Shown one piece after another: positions 16,658 to 25,703 of a DNA stretch of 64,000 nucleotides. The stretch comes from JALYZC01 sp963725645. Lineage in GTDB: Bacteria; Actinomycetota; Thermoleophilia; Solirubrobacterales; Solirubrobacteraceae. The position numbers and the translations under genes are program-made. Below the pieces are notes generated by a model. It did no database searches. It saw nothing but the letters and a program-made list of their open reading frames with translations, and was not told the origin of the DNA. Each line of letters opens with the position of its first letter. Within the stretch, counting starts at the first letter, position 1. The DNA lies in contig CAVRZD010000002.1 of NCBI GenBank assembly GCA_963725645.1, positions 682,001 to 746,000 of the forward strand, read 5' to 3'.

Positions 16658-17287
16658 TCAGGCGAGCGCCGGCTGGGCGTCGTCGACGATCGACTGGATC
16701 TCTTCGGCGGCGCGGTCGAACTCGTCGTCGGAGAGCACCGGCGTGCCCTCGAAGGGGAGCTCGCGCTGTAGCTCCAGCCACGAGCGACAGCCGCCGTATT
16801 CGTCGCGCACCTTGACGGTCACGGGCCGCGGGATGCGGTACGTGCGCAGCAGGAGCACGTGCAGCGGGAAGCGGCGCTTCCACGCGAGGCGCTTCTCGGC
16901 GTAGTCCGGCGTCCACACGTAGTAGGGCGAGAGGCCGTCGATGCAGCGCCGGTCGGAGATCTGGAAGTGCCCTGCCACCTCGGCCCAGGCGCGGATGCGG
17001 ACGCGGTCGGGCTGCTGGATGCCGCCGTCGAGCGTCCAGGCGTGCGGCGAGGGCTCACCGTCGGCCCACACGCCCTCCTCGAGCGCGCGCCGGAGCTCGG
17101 GCTGATGGGACTCGCGCACGAGGTCGATGCGCTGGTGGTCGAAGGTCGGGTAGAGGAAGAACCGCTCGTGCTCGAGCTCGAAATGGCGCTCGCTCTCGCG
17201 GATCCCGCCCTTGCGCAGGGTCAGCAGCTGCTCGCCCTCGGCGAGCGCGCGCACGGTGACAGCCCATTCTTTGAAAGCGATTGGCAT
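16658..17287 (-). CDS. DUF1802 family protein
   Basis: A 209-residue protein with the DUF1802 hallmarks FKEWAVTVRALAEGEQLLTL, RKGGIRE, HERFFLYPTFDHQ and a C-terminal LLRTYRIPRPVTVK. The family's function is unknown, though it has been seen near restriction and DNA-repair-like genes elsewhere. ATG 17287 gives the conserved N-terminus. It precedes the DUF1152 gene on the same strand. Confidence 0.8.
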   Translation of the reverse strand: MPIAFKEWAVTVRALAEGEQLLTLRKGGIRESERHFELEHERFFLYPTFDHQRIDLVRESHQPELRRALEEGVWADGEPSPHAWTLDGGIQQPDRVRIRAWAEVAGHFQISDRRCIDGLSPYYVWTPDYAEKRLAWKRRFPLHVLLLRTYRIPRPVTVKVRDEYGGCRSWLELQRELPFEGTPVLSDDEFDRAAEEIQSIVDDAQPALA

Positions 17288-17415
17288 AGAAAGCTGCGAA
17301 CGACGGATTCGTCTCTCACACCCGCGCCGCCGGAACCCGGCGATTGCCTTGCGGGGGACGGGGATTCTATGCGATCGGGCCGGAATTCCAAAATGGCCCA
17401 GCAAACGACGGGTTT

Positions 17416-18297
17416 TCAAAGGCGGGTGTCGGCGGTGCCCTCCAGCACCTCGATCAGGGCGGCGAAGTCGGCGTCGCCGAGCCCCCGGCCCATCGCAGCA
17501 GTGAGGATCTCGCGGGCCTGTGCGGCGAACGTGAAGGGGGCCCCGGCCGCCTGGCCCTCCTCCAAGCAGAGGCGCACGTCCTTGAGCATGTGCTCGAGCT
17601 TGAACAGGGTCGTGTAGTCGTGGCGCCGCATCGCCCCCGCCTTGAGCTCGAGCATCGCCGAGCCCCCCGAGCCGGCGCCCATGACGCGCTCGAGCGCGTC
17701 GAGGTCGACGCCCGTGCGATGCGCGACCAGCAGCGCCTCGCCGACGGCAGTCGCGTTGACGGCCGCCACGGCATTGTTGATGAGCTTGAGCATCTCCCCG
17801 TCGCCGAGCGCGCCCGCGTGGACCACCAGTTGCCCCATCGTCTCGAACAGGGGGCGGGCGCGCTCGAAGTCCTCGGCCTCGCCGCCGGCCATGATCGTGA
17901 GCGTGCCGTCCTCCGCCTTCGGGGAGGAGCCGGTCACGGGGGCGTCCATGAAGCGCACGCCGCGGTTGGCCAGGGCCGCGCCGATGCGGCGCGTGTAGGT
18001 CGGCGCGATGGTGGACATGTCCACGCACAGCAGCCCGTCCGGCGCGCCGTGGAGGACGCCGTTCTCGCCGAGCAGCACCGCCTCGACGTGCGGGCCGTCC
18101 ACGACCATGGTGATGGCGACCTCGGCGTCGGCCACGGCCCGCGCCGGCGTGTCGGCGACCGAAGCGCCGTGCTCGTCGGCCCAGGCGTCGGCGGTCGCGC
18201 GGGTGCGATTGAAGACGACGAGGTCGTGGCCGGCGCGGCACAGGTTGGCCGCCATCCGCGAGCCCATGATCCCGAGACCGATGAAGCCGACTCTCAT
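17416..18297 (-). CDS. 3-hydroxyisobutyrate dehydrogenase-family oxidoreductase
   Basis: A 293-residue NAD(P)-dependent beta-hydroxyacid dehydrogenase. It shows Rossmann GFIGLGIMGSRMAANL, substrate loop DAPVTGSSPKAEDGTLTIM and the catalytic lysine in EMLKLINNAVAAVN, then the all-helical C-terminal domain. Possible substrates include 3-hydroxyisobutyrate, tartronate semialdehyde or a glyoxylate-type semialdehyde; sequence alone does not decide. It is divergent from hyuA with a 121-bp spacer. Confidence 0.88.
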   Translation of the reverse strand: MRVGFIGLGIMGSRMAANLCRAGHDLVVFNRTRATADAWADEHGASVADTPARAVADAEVAITMVVDGPHVEAVLLGENGVLHGAPDGLLCVDMSTIAPTYTRRIGAALANRGVRFMDAPVTGSSPKAEDGTLTIMAGGEAEDFERARPLFETMGQLVVHAGALGDGEMLKLINNAVAAVNATAVGEALLVAHRTGVDLDALERVMGAGSGGSAMLELKAGAMRRHDYTTLFKLEHMLKDVRLCLEEGQAAGAPFTFAAQAREILTAAMGRGLGDADFAALIEVLEGTADTRL

Positions 18298-18418
18298 GTG
18301 ACGTGGTCGAACACCGGAGTCGCTCGCATGCTCGCGCTTTCATACCACGGAGTGCAGGTGTCAGGCCGGGAGGGCTCGCGCAGCGAGCCCCGTCAATCGC
18401 TACTGAGAGAATCGCGCT

Positions 18419-20398
18419 GTGACAGGCGCGCGCTTGGGAGTCGACGTCGGGGGCACGTTCACGGATCTCGTCGCACTGGTCGACGGCGAGCTCGTGACCG
18501 TCAAGGTCCCGTCGACCCCCGCCGATCAGTCCGAGGGCGCGATGCGCGCGGTCGCGGTGGCGGGCCTGGAGCCGGGCGACGTGGCCGCCTTCGCGCACGG
18601 GATGACGGTGGCCACGAACGCGCTGCTCGAGCGGCGCGGAGCGCGCACCGCGCTCGTCACCACCGAGGGCTTTCGCGACGTGCTCGAGATCGCCCGCCAG
18701 AACCGCCCGTCGCTCTACTCCCTGTCGACGGACCGACCGCCGGCGCTCGTCCCGCGCGACCTGCGCTTCACCGTGCGCGAGCGGATGGGCCCGGAGGGGC
18801 CGGTCGAGCCGCTGGACCCCGCGAGCGTCGAGCGCGCCGTGAACGGGCTGCGGGACGCCGACGTCGAGGCGGTGGCGGTGTGCCTGCTGTTCGCCTTCCG
18901 CCATCCCGAGCACGAGCGCGCCGTCGGCGACGCGGTCCGCCAGGCGCTGCCCGGCGTCCACGTCTCACTGTCCAGCGAGGTCCTGCCCGAGTTCCGCGAG
19001 TACGAACGCTTCGCGACGACCGCGGCTGACGCATACCTCACCCCCCGGATTGCCGCCTATCTCCGGCACCTCGCGGAACGCGCCCAGGCTGCCGGCGTCC
19101 CGCGCCCGCTGGTGATGCGCTCGTCCGGCGGCGTGGAGGACATGGACGCCGCCGCCGCGCAGGCCGCCTCGTGCGTGCTCTCCGGCCCCGCCGGGGGCGT
19201 GGTGGGGGCCGCGTACGCGGCCGCGGCGAGCGGCTTCGCGGACGTGCTGACGTTCGACATGGGGGGGACGAGCACGGACGTCGCGCCGATCCGGGGCGGC
19301 GAGGCCGAGACGACGACCGAGGCCATGATCGCCGGTGTCCCGCTCAAGCTGCCGATGGTCGACGTGCACACGGTGAGCGCGGGCGGCGGCTCGATCGCCT
19401 GGGCGGACGCCGGCGGCGCGCTGCGCGTCGGCCCACACTCCGCCGGCGCGGACCCGGGCCCGGCCGCCTACGAGCGAGGCGGCGAGGCGCCGACCGTCAC
19501 CGACGCCAACCTCCAGCTCGGCTACCTCGACGACGGCGCCATCCTCGGCGGCGAGGTGGCGCTCCGACGCGACGCGGCGGAGCAGGCGCTGGCGGCCGTG
19601 GGCGCGAAGCTGGGCCTCGATCCGCTACAGACCGCGCTGGGCATCGTGCGGGTCGCCGACGCCGAGATGGTGCGCGCGCTGCGCGTGATCTCGGTGCACC
19701 GTGGCCTGGACCCGCGCGACTTCGCGCTTGTCGCGTTCGGCGGCGCGGGCGGGATGCACGCGTGCGCGCTGGCCGAGGAGCTGGGCATGGACACGCTGCT
19801 CGTGCCGCGCGCCGGCGGCGTGCTGAGCGCGCTCGGCCTCGCGATCTCGGACCTGCGCCGCGACGACGTCGCGTCCTGGCTCGCCCCGCTCGACGAGGTC
19901 GGCGAGGAGGCGCTCGAGCGCGCCTTCGCCGAGCTCGAGTCGGCCGCCGCCGCCGACCTGGAGTCGCCGCGTTTCCAGCGCCGGGCCGACCTGCGCTACC
20001 GGCTCCAGTCGTTCGAGCTGACCGTCGCCGCCGACGACCTCGGTGCGCTGGCCGAGCGGTTCGCCGAGGCGCACGACCAGCGCTACGGGTACCGCATGGA
20101 CGGGGAGACGATCGAGCTGGTCAACCTGCGCCTCGTGACCACCGTCGAGGTCCCCAAGCCGGAGCTGCGCGAGGCTGCCGCCGCGGGCGGCGCGCCACCC
20201 GCCGGGCACCGGCGGCGCGCGAACTTCGACGGCGAATGGCTCGAGGTCGACGTGCTCGAGCGCGCCGCGCTGGGCGCCGGCTCCGAGGTGGCCGGGCCCG
20301 CGGTGGTGGAGTTTCCCGAGTCCACCTGCGTCGTGCGGCCGGGCTGGAGCGGTGCGGTCGACGGCGCGGGCACGCTGATCCTGCGGAGGGCGCCGTGA
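18419..20398 (+). CDS. hyuA: Hydantoinase/oxoprolinase A subunit
   Basis: A 659-residue subunit of an ATP-dependent hydantoinase/5-oxoprolinase-type enzyme. The N-terminal ASKHA fold starts ARLGVDVGGTFTDLVALVDG, with HGMTVATNALLERRGA and TFDMGGTSTDVA as phosphate-binding motifs. GTG 18419 is the start. The stop overlaps hyuB as GTGA, indicating a two-subunit enzyme. The substrate (hydantoin, N-methylhydantoin, 5-oxoproline or a related lactam, or carboxylation of a ketone) cannot be told from the sequence. Confidence 0.92.
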   Translation: MTGARLGVDVGGTFTDLVALVDGELVTVKVPSTPADQSEGAMRAVAVAGLEPGDVAAFAHGMTVATNALLERRGARTALVTTEGFRDVLEIARQNRPSLYSLSTDRPPALVPRDLRFTVRERMGPEGPVEPLDPASVERAVNGLRDADVEAVAVCLLFAFRHPEHERAVGDAVRQALPGVHVSLSSEVLPEFREYERFATTAADAYLTPRIAAYLRHLAERAQAAGVPRPLVMRSSGGVEDMDAAAAQAASCVLSGPAGGVVGAAYAAAASGFADVLTFDMGGTSTDVAPIRGGEAETTTEAMIAGVPLKLPMVDVHTVSAGGGSIAWADAGGALRVGPHSAGADPGPAAYERGGEAPTVTDANLQLGYLDDGAILGGEVALRRDAAEQALAAVGAKLGLDPLQTALGIVRVADAEMVRALRVISVHRGLDPRDFALVAFGGAGGMHACALAEELGMDTLLVPRAGGVLSALGLAISDLRRDDVASWLAPLDEVGEEALERAFAELESAAAADLESPRFQRRADLRYRLQSFELTVAADDLGALAERFAEAHDQRYGYRMDGETIELVNLRLVTTVEVPKPELREAAAAGGAPPAGHRRRANFDGEWLEVDVLERAALGAGSEVAGPAVVEFPESTCVVRPGWSGAVDGAGTLILRRAP

Positions 20399-21930
20399 CG
20401 AAGCGGCTGGACCCCGTCACGCTCTCGGTACTCGCCAGCGCGCTCGCCGGGATCGCGGAGGAGGCCGGTGCCCTGCTCATCCACGGCGCGTACTCGTCGA
20501 ACATCAAGGAGCGCCGCGACTGCTCGGCCGCGCTGTTCGACGCCTCCGGGCGCATGGTGGCGCAGGCCGAGCACATCCCGGTGCACCTCGGCGCGATGCC
20601 GGAGGCGGTCGCGGCGGTGATGGAGCGCGCGCCCCGCCCCGGCGACGTGTTCGTCCTCAACGATCCGTACACGGGCGGGACGCACCTCCCCGACCTCACG
20701 CTGGTGACGCCGATGGCGGTCGGCGACGACGTGCTCGGCTACGCGGTGACGCGCGCGCACCACTCCGACGTCGGCGGCATGCGGCCGGGCTCGATGCCGT
20801 CGGACTCGCGCGAGATCTATCAGGAGGGGCTGATCCTGCCCCCCCTGCGGCTGATGCGCGAGGGCGAGGAGGCCCGCGAGGCGACCGACCTGATCCTCGC
20901 CAACGTGCGCACCCCCGACGTGCGCCGCGGCGACCTGCGCGCGCAGATCGCGGCCAATCACCTCGCCGAGCGCCGCCTGCGCGAGCTGGTCGACGGCCGC
21001 GGCCGCGACGTCGTGCTCCAGGCGATGGACGAGGTGCTCGCGTACGCGGAGCGCCGGACGCGCGAGGCCCTGCGCGCGGTGCCCGACGGTACCTACGAGG
21101 CGAGCAGCGAGGTCGAGGGCGACGGCGTCACCGACGACGACGTTCCCGTCCGGGCGCGCGTGGAGGTGCGAGGCGAGCGGATGCACATCGACTTCACGGG
21201 CACGGCGGACCAGGTCGCGGGGAACGTGAACTGCCCGCTCGCCGTCACTCGCTCGGCGTGCTACTTCGCGCTGCGGGTCCTGATCCCGTCCGACGTTCCC
21301 GCCAACGCCGGCGCGTACACCGCGGTCGACATCGACGCCCCCGAAGGGTCGCTCGTCAACGCCCGTCGGCCGGCCGCGGTGGTGGCCGGCAACGTGGAGA
21401 CCTCGCAGCGCGTGGCCGACACCGTGCTGCGCGCGCTCGCGCAGGCCGTGGACCTGCCCGCACAGGGGCAGGGGACCATGAACAACCTCGTCATCGGCGG
21501 GGCGCGTTGGACCTACTACGAGACGATCGGCGGCGGCCAGGGCGCGAGCGCCGCCGGGCCGGGGCCGTCGGGCGTCCACGTGGGAATGAGCAACACGCTC
21601 AACACCCCGATCGAGGCGCTCGAGCTGGAGTACCCGCTGCGCGTGGAGCGCTACGAGCTCGCGTACGGGTCGGGCGGCGCGGGCGAGAACCGCGGCGGCG
21701 ACGGGATCGAGCGCAGCGTGCGCGTGTTCGAGGACGCCTCCCTCTCCCTGCTCACCGACCGCCGGCGCCACGACCCCGAGGGCGCCCGGGGCGGACAGCC
21801 CGGACGGCGCGGCGAGAACCGCCTCAACGAGGCCGAGCTACCGGCCAAGACGGGCACCGAGCTGAAGGCCGGCGACGTCGTCAGCGTCCGCACGCCCGGC
21901 GGCGGGGGTTACGGAGCCGCGGCTGACTAG
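20395..21930 (+). CDS. hyuB: Hydantoinase/oxoprolinase B subunit
   Basis: The 511-residue B subunit begins at GTG 20395 (MTKRLDPVTLSVLASALAG), overlapping the hyuA stop. Family signatures include SSNIKERRDCSAALFD, VLNDPYTGGTHLPDLT, ARAHHSDVGGMRPGSMP, GNVETSQRVADT and a C-terminal GGGGYG. It works with HyuA. Its TAG stop shares the palindrome CTAG with the stop of the convergent downstream gene. Confidence 0.92.
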   Translation: MTKRLDPVTLSVLASALAGIAEEAGALLIHGAYSSNIKERRDCSAALFDASGRMVAQAEHIPVHLGAMPEAVAAVMERAPRPGDVFVLNDPYTGGTHLPDLTLVTPMAVGDDVLGYAVTRAHHSDVGGMRPGSMPSDSREIYQEGLILPPLRLMREGEEAREATDLILANVRTPDVRRGDLRAQIAANHLAERRLRELVDGRGRDVVLQAMDEVLAYAERRTREALRAVPDGTYEASSEVEGDGVTDDDVPVRARVEVRGERMHIDFTGTADQVAGNVNCPLAVTRSACYFALRVLIPSDVPANAGAYTAVDIDAPEGSLVNARRPAAVVAGNVETSQRVADTVLRALAQAVDLPAQGQGTMNNLVIGGARWTYYETIGGGQGASAAGPGPSGVHVGMSNTLNTPIEALELEYPLRVERYELAYGSGGAGENRGGDGIERSVRVFEDASLSLLTDRRRHDPEGARGGQPGRRGENRLNEAELPAKTGTELKAGDVVSVRTPGGGGYGAAAD

Positions 21931-22367
21931 GCCGCGATCTTCTGAACCTCGGTCTCCTCGGTCTCCGCCAGGTGCTGATGGCTCGGGCAGTAGCCGTTGT
22001 GCGGCAGCGGCATCCGCTGGCACGGCGTGCCCTTGCGCGTGGTGGCGCGGCACTGCAGCGGGTTGCCGTTGGCGTCGTAGCCCTGGCGCGGCATCTGCGC
22101 GAGCCACTCGTCCGCGGCGTCGACGTAGCGGCGCACGACGCGGTACACGCGCTCCTGACTGCTCATCGGGAAGTAGATGCGGATGTCGTTGAACAGCGTC
22201 CGCGCCGGCCGCGCAAAGTAATGGCGATCGGTGACCATGCGCTCGACCGTCGACTCGCAGGCCGCGAGCACACGATGGTGATTGACCCAGCAACCCCTGG
22301 TCGTCGAGTCCGCTTCGAGGATCTCCTCCGCGAGATCCCGGTAAATCGCTCGGCTTATGTGAAACAT
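21927..22367 (-). CDS. Small Cys/His-motif protein of unknown function
   Basis: A 146-residue protein. The first 95 residues are helical and aromatic (MFHISRAIYRDLAEEILEAD, HYFARPARTLFNDIRIYFP). A compact metal-binding motif follows: CRATTRKGTPCQRM then YCPSHQ (C-x9-C-x10-C-x2-H). Such short motifs recur in small DNA- or RNA-associated proteins, but I do not recognise this family. Codon bias is normal. The stop is the minus-strand reading of the CTAG that also ends hyuB. Confidence 0.7.
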   Translation of the reverse strand: MFHISRAIYRDLAEEILEADSTTRGCWVNHHRVLAACESTVERMVTDRHYFARPARTLFNDIRIYFPMSSQERVYRVVRRYVDAADEWLAQMPRQGYDANGNPLQCRATTRKGTPCQRMPLPHNGYCPSHQHLAETEETEVQKIAA

Positions 22368-22498
22368 GTGAACCCTCTCGCTCCTTGACTGGTCCGTACC
22401 CGACCCGCCTCCACGGCGAGTATCCGCCTGTCCTGTGAAGCTGGAAACGCAGGGTTTGTTGAACTCGGCGTTAAGTCGCGCCCAACGGCGGGTCGGGC

Positions 22499-23998
22499 CT
22501 ACGTCCAGGCCTCGAACACGGGATCGGCGCCGGGCGCCAGCACCGAGTGGTGCCCGTCGAGGGCCGGATCGCGGTCGGGGTGGTCGCGGCGCCAGTGAGC
22601 GCCGCGACTCTCCTCCCGCGCGAGTGCGCTGGCCGCGACGAGCCGCGCGAGCGGGTGGTCGTCCTCGCGCAGCCGCTCCAGCCCGACGCGGTCGCGCTCG
22701 AGCCCGGCGAGCTCCCACGCCGCCGCGCGCGTCTCGGGGGTCGGAAGTCTCGTCGCCGCCGTCTCGAGCGGCTCACCGCCGCGTGGCCTGGCGCCGGCGC
22801 CGAGCGCGGGCTCGTCGAGCGCCGCGAGCGCCGCCCGGCGGCCGAACACGAAGCACTCCGACAGCGAGTTGGACGCGAGCCGGTTCGCGCCGTGCAGGCC
22901 GGTGCAGGCGCACTCGCCGACCGCGTACAGGCCGGGCAGCCGCGAGCGCCCGTCGGCATCGGTGGCGACGCCGCCCATCAGGTAGTGCGCCGCCGGCGCC
23001 ACCGGGACCAGCTCGCGCGTCGGCTCGAGCCCGGCGTCGCGCAGGGCGTTGACGACGTTGGGGAACCGGCGCGGGTCCACCATCCGCATGTCCAGGCCGA
23101 CCGCGGGCGCGCCGGTCTCCAGCAGGCGCGTGCGGATCGCGCGCGCGACCTCGTCGCGCGGCGCGAGCTCGTCGACGAAGCGCTCGCCGGCGCCGTCGAG
23201 CAGGATCGCGCCCTCGCCCCGGATCGCCTCGGTGATGAGGAAGCCCTCGACGCTGCGCCGGCGGCGCCCGGCGGCGTCGGTCCGGCGCGGGTCCACCACG
23301 GCCGTGGGGTGGAACTGCATCAGCTCGAGGTCGGCCAGCGGCGCGCCGGCCTCCAGTGCGAGCAGCAGCCCGCTGCCGAAGGCGCCGGGCGGGTTGGTCG
23401 TGCGCGACCACAGCGCGGCCGCCCCGCCGCTGGCGAGCACCACGCCGCGCGCGGCGACGGCGGTCCCGTCGTGGCAGAGCACGCCGGCGCAGCGCCCGTC
23501 GTCGACGTGCAGTGCCGCGGCGCGATGCGCCTCCAGCACCACGATCCGCTCGTCCTCCACCGCGTCGGCGGACAGCTGGCGGGTGATGCGCCGGCCGGTG
23601 GTGCTGCCCCCGGCGTGCACGACCCGGCGGACGCTGTGCCCGCCCTCGAGGCCCAGCGCGAGGCGCCCGAAGCGGTCGGCGTCGAAGCGCACGCCCAGTG
23701 CCGCCAGCTCGCGCACCCGCGCAGGCGCGTCCTCGCAGAGCACCCGCGCGGTCGACTCACGCCCGGCGGCGCGGCCCGCGGCGAGCGTGTCCTCGAGATG
23801 GCGCTCGGGCGAGTCGTCGACCGCCAGCGCCGCGGCGAGGCCGCCCTGCGCCCAGTACGACGCCGTGCGTGCGAGCGCCGTCGCGGACACGAGCGCGACG
23901 CGGGCGCCGGCCTGCGACGCCGTCAGCGCGGCGTACAGTCCGGCCGCGCCGGCCCCGACGACGGCGACGTCCGCCTCGATCAGTCCAGCGCGAGCCAT
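22499..23998 (-). CDS. nadB: L-aspartate oxidase (NAD biosynthesis)
   Basis: A 499-residue FAD enzyme oxidising L-aspartate to iminoaspartate, the first step of de novo NAD synthesis. It shows the FAD Rossmann motif VAVVGAGAAGLYAAL, SYWAQGGLAAAL, LADLELMQFHPTAV, and the C-terminal FAD segment YAVGECACTGLHGANRLASN, then a short three-helix C-terminal domain. nadA and nadC are not in the window. ATG 23998 faces the divergent deacetylase gene across 23 bp. Confidence 0.92.
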   Translation of the reverse strand: MARAGLIEADVAVVGAGAAGLYAALTASQAGARVALVSATALARTASYWAQGGLAAALAVDDSPERHLEDTLAAGRAAGRESTARVLCEDAPARVRELAALGVRFDADRFGRLALGLEGGHSVRRVVHAGGSTTGRRITRQLSADAVEDERIVVLEAHRAAALHVDDGRCAGVLCHDGTAVAARGVVLASGGAAALWSRTTNPPGAFGSGLLLALEAGAPLADLELMQFHPTAVVDPRRTDAAGRRRRSVEGFLITEAIRGEGAILLDGAGERFVDELAPRDEVARAIRTRLLETGAPAVGLDMRMVDPRRFPNVVNALRDAGLEPTRELVPVAPAAHYLMGGVATDADGRSRLPGLYAVGECACTGLHGANRLASNSLSECFVFGRRAALAALDEPALGAGARPRGGEPLETAATRLPTPETRAAAWELAGLERDRVGLERLREDDHPLARLVAASALAREESRGAHWRRDHPDRDPALDGHHSVLAPGADPVFEAWT

Positions 23999-24021
23999 CG
24001 GCCACGGTCTACCGTACTGGC

Positions 24022-25062
24022 ATGTCGCGGCCGCTCTACTTCCACCACCCCTCCTCGCTGGAGCACGACACCGGCGCCCACCCGGAGCGCGCGGCGCGCA
24101 TCCCGGCGATCGAGCACGAGCTGGAGTCGCGCGGCTGGCTCGGCTTCGAGCGGGTGCTCGCGCCGGAGGTCGAGCCGGCGGCGCTGGAGGCGGTGCACTC
24201 GCCCGCGCACGTGCGGGCGATCGCGGAGCTGTCGGCGCGCGGCGGCGGCGCGATCGACCTGGACACGGTCGCGAGCGCGGGCTCCTACGAGGCGGCGCTG
24301 CACGCCGCCGGCGGCGCGATGGCGATGACCGATGCGCTGCTGTCGGAGGACGGCCCGGGGACGGCGTTCAGCGCGCTCCGCCCGCCCGGCCACCACGCCG
24401 AGCCGGCGCGGGCCATGGGGTTCTGCCTGTTCAACAACGTGGCCGTCGCGGCGCGCCGCGCGCTCGACGAGCACGGTTGCGCGCGGGTGCTCGTGTTCGA
24501 CTGGGACGTCCACCATGGCAACGGCACCGAGGCGGTGTTCGCCGAGGACCCCGCCGTCCTGTTCTGCTCCATCCACCAGTGGCCGCTGTACCCGGGGACG
24601 GGCGCGGCCGACGACGTCGGCCGCGGCGCGGGTGAGGGGACGACGCTGAACCTGCCCGTCCCGGCGGGGACCGGGGACGACGCCTACGTCTCGCTCGTCG
24701 AGCACGTCGTCGCGCCGGCGGCCCGCGAGTTCGCGCCCGAGCTCGTGCTGGTCTCGGCCGGTTACGACGCCCACCGCGACGAGCCGCTCGCGAGCTGCCG
24801 CGTCACCGAGGCCGGGTACGCCGCGATGACGGGCACCCTGCGCCGGCTGTGCGCCGAGCTCGGCGACGTGCCGCTCGGCATGGCGCTCGAGGGCGGCTAC
24901 GACCTCGGCGCGCTCGCCCGTTCGACCGCGGCCACGCTCGAGGTGCTCGGCGCGGACGGGCTGCCGCCGAAGGAGGAGATCGCGGTGCACGCGTTGGCCG
25001 CGGAGGCCGCCGCCAGGGCGGCGCGCTACTGGCCGGCGCTCGCCCGCGTCACTGCGGGCTGA
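24022..25062 (+). CDS. Histone-deacetylase-family amidohydrolase
   Basis: A 346-residue zinc deacetylase of the arginase/HDAC fold, probably acting on acetyl-lysine proteins or acetylpolyamines. Visible motifs: RPPGHHAEPARAMGFCLFNN (tandem His), zinc ligands in VFDWDVHHGNGT and SAGYDAHRDEPL, and the catalytic-site loop LEGGYDLGALA. TACCGT (24010-24015) lies 6 nt before ATG 24022. Its 3' end overlaps the convergent zinc-ribbon gene by 14 bp. Confidence 0.9.
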   Translation: MSRPLYFHHPSSLEHDTGAHPERAARIPAIEHELESRGWLGFERVLAPEVEPAALEAVHSPAHVRAIAELSARGGGAIDLDTVASAGSYEAALHAAGGAMAMTDALLSEDGPGTAFSALRPPGHHAEPARAMGFCLFNNVAVAARRALDEHGCARVLVFDWDVHHGNGTEAVFAEDPAVLFCSIHQWPLYPGTGAADDVGRGAGEGTTLNLPVPAGTGDDAYVSLVEHVVAPAAREFAPELVLVSAGYDAHRDEPLASCRVTEAGYAAMTGTLRRLCAELGDVPLGMALEGGYDLGALARSTAATLEVLGADGLPPKEEIAVHALAAEAAARAARYWPALARVTAG

Positions 25063-25703
25063 CCTGGGCGACGAAGACCGACGCGGGGGCCTTGCCGCCG
25101 AGGCGGCCCTCCTCGGCGATCGCGGCTTCCTGGTCGGGGAACTGGCCCGTGAACACGACGAACTTGGCGCCGCTGGCGTCGATGCTGAATTGCGACGTGT
25201 CGAGCACGCCGGCCTTGACGCCCTTGGCGATCAGGTCGCGCGCACGCTGCTCGGCCGCGGCGCGGCTCGAGGTGGTGGCCAGGACGACGGTCCACGCGTC
25301 CTTGCCGCTCGGCCAGGAGGCGATCGCGCCCCCGCCGGGAGTGGTCGCGGTGGTGGCCGTCGTCGGCCGTCGTGCCCGTGGTGGCCGTCGTGGACGTCGT
25401 GGCGGTGGTCGCGGCCGGCGCGGGGGCCGCGGCCGGCGTCGTGGCGGCGGGCGCCCTCGTGTGGACGGCGGCGGCGCGGTCGGAGTCGTTGGACAGCGCG
25501 TTGACCACCAGCACCACCGCGACCACGACGACCGCGACGACGCCAGCCACGATCGCGGCGGCGAGCTTCCAGCTCGGCGGCCGCAGGATCCGGGTGGTCG
25601 CCGCGGCGCCGCACTCCAGGCACCAGTCCTGGTCGGGCGCGAGGCTCGCGCCGCAGCGTGGGCAGCGCAGCTGCGAGGCCGGCTCGCTGGTCGCGGTGCT
25701 CAC
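25049..25703 (-). CDS. Zinc-ribbon, membrane-anchored SPOR-like protein (one frameshift)
   Basis: Layout: N-terminal zinc ribbon (CPRCGASL...WCLECG), one membrane helix (LAAAIVAGVVAVVVVAVVLVV), a Thr/Ala/Pro linker, and a C-terminal SPOR-like domain (WTVVLATTSSRAAAEQRARD, FVVFTGQFPDQEAA). The last part is in another frame because of one extra base near 25367 in an ACGACG repeat; with it removed the gene has 218 codons. SPOR domains bind denuded peptidoglycan at division sites, so a cell-wall role is reasonable. GTG 25703 overlaps the stop of the upstream gene (GTGA). Confidence 0.75.
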
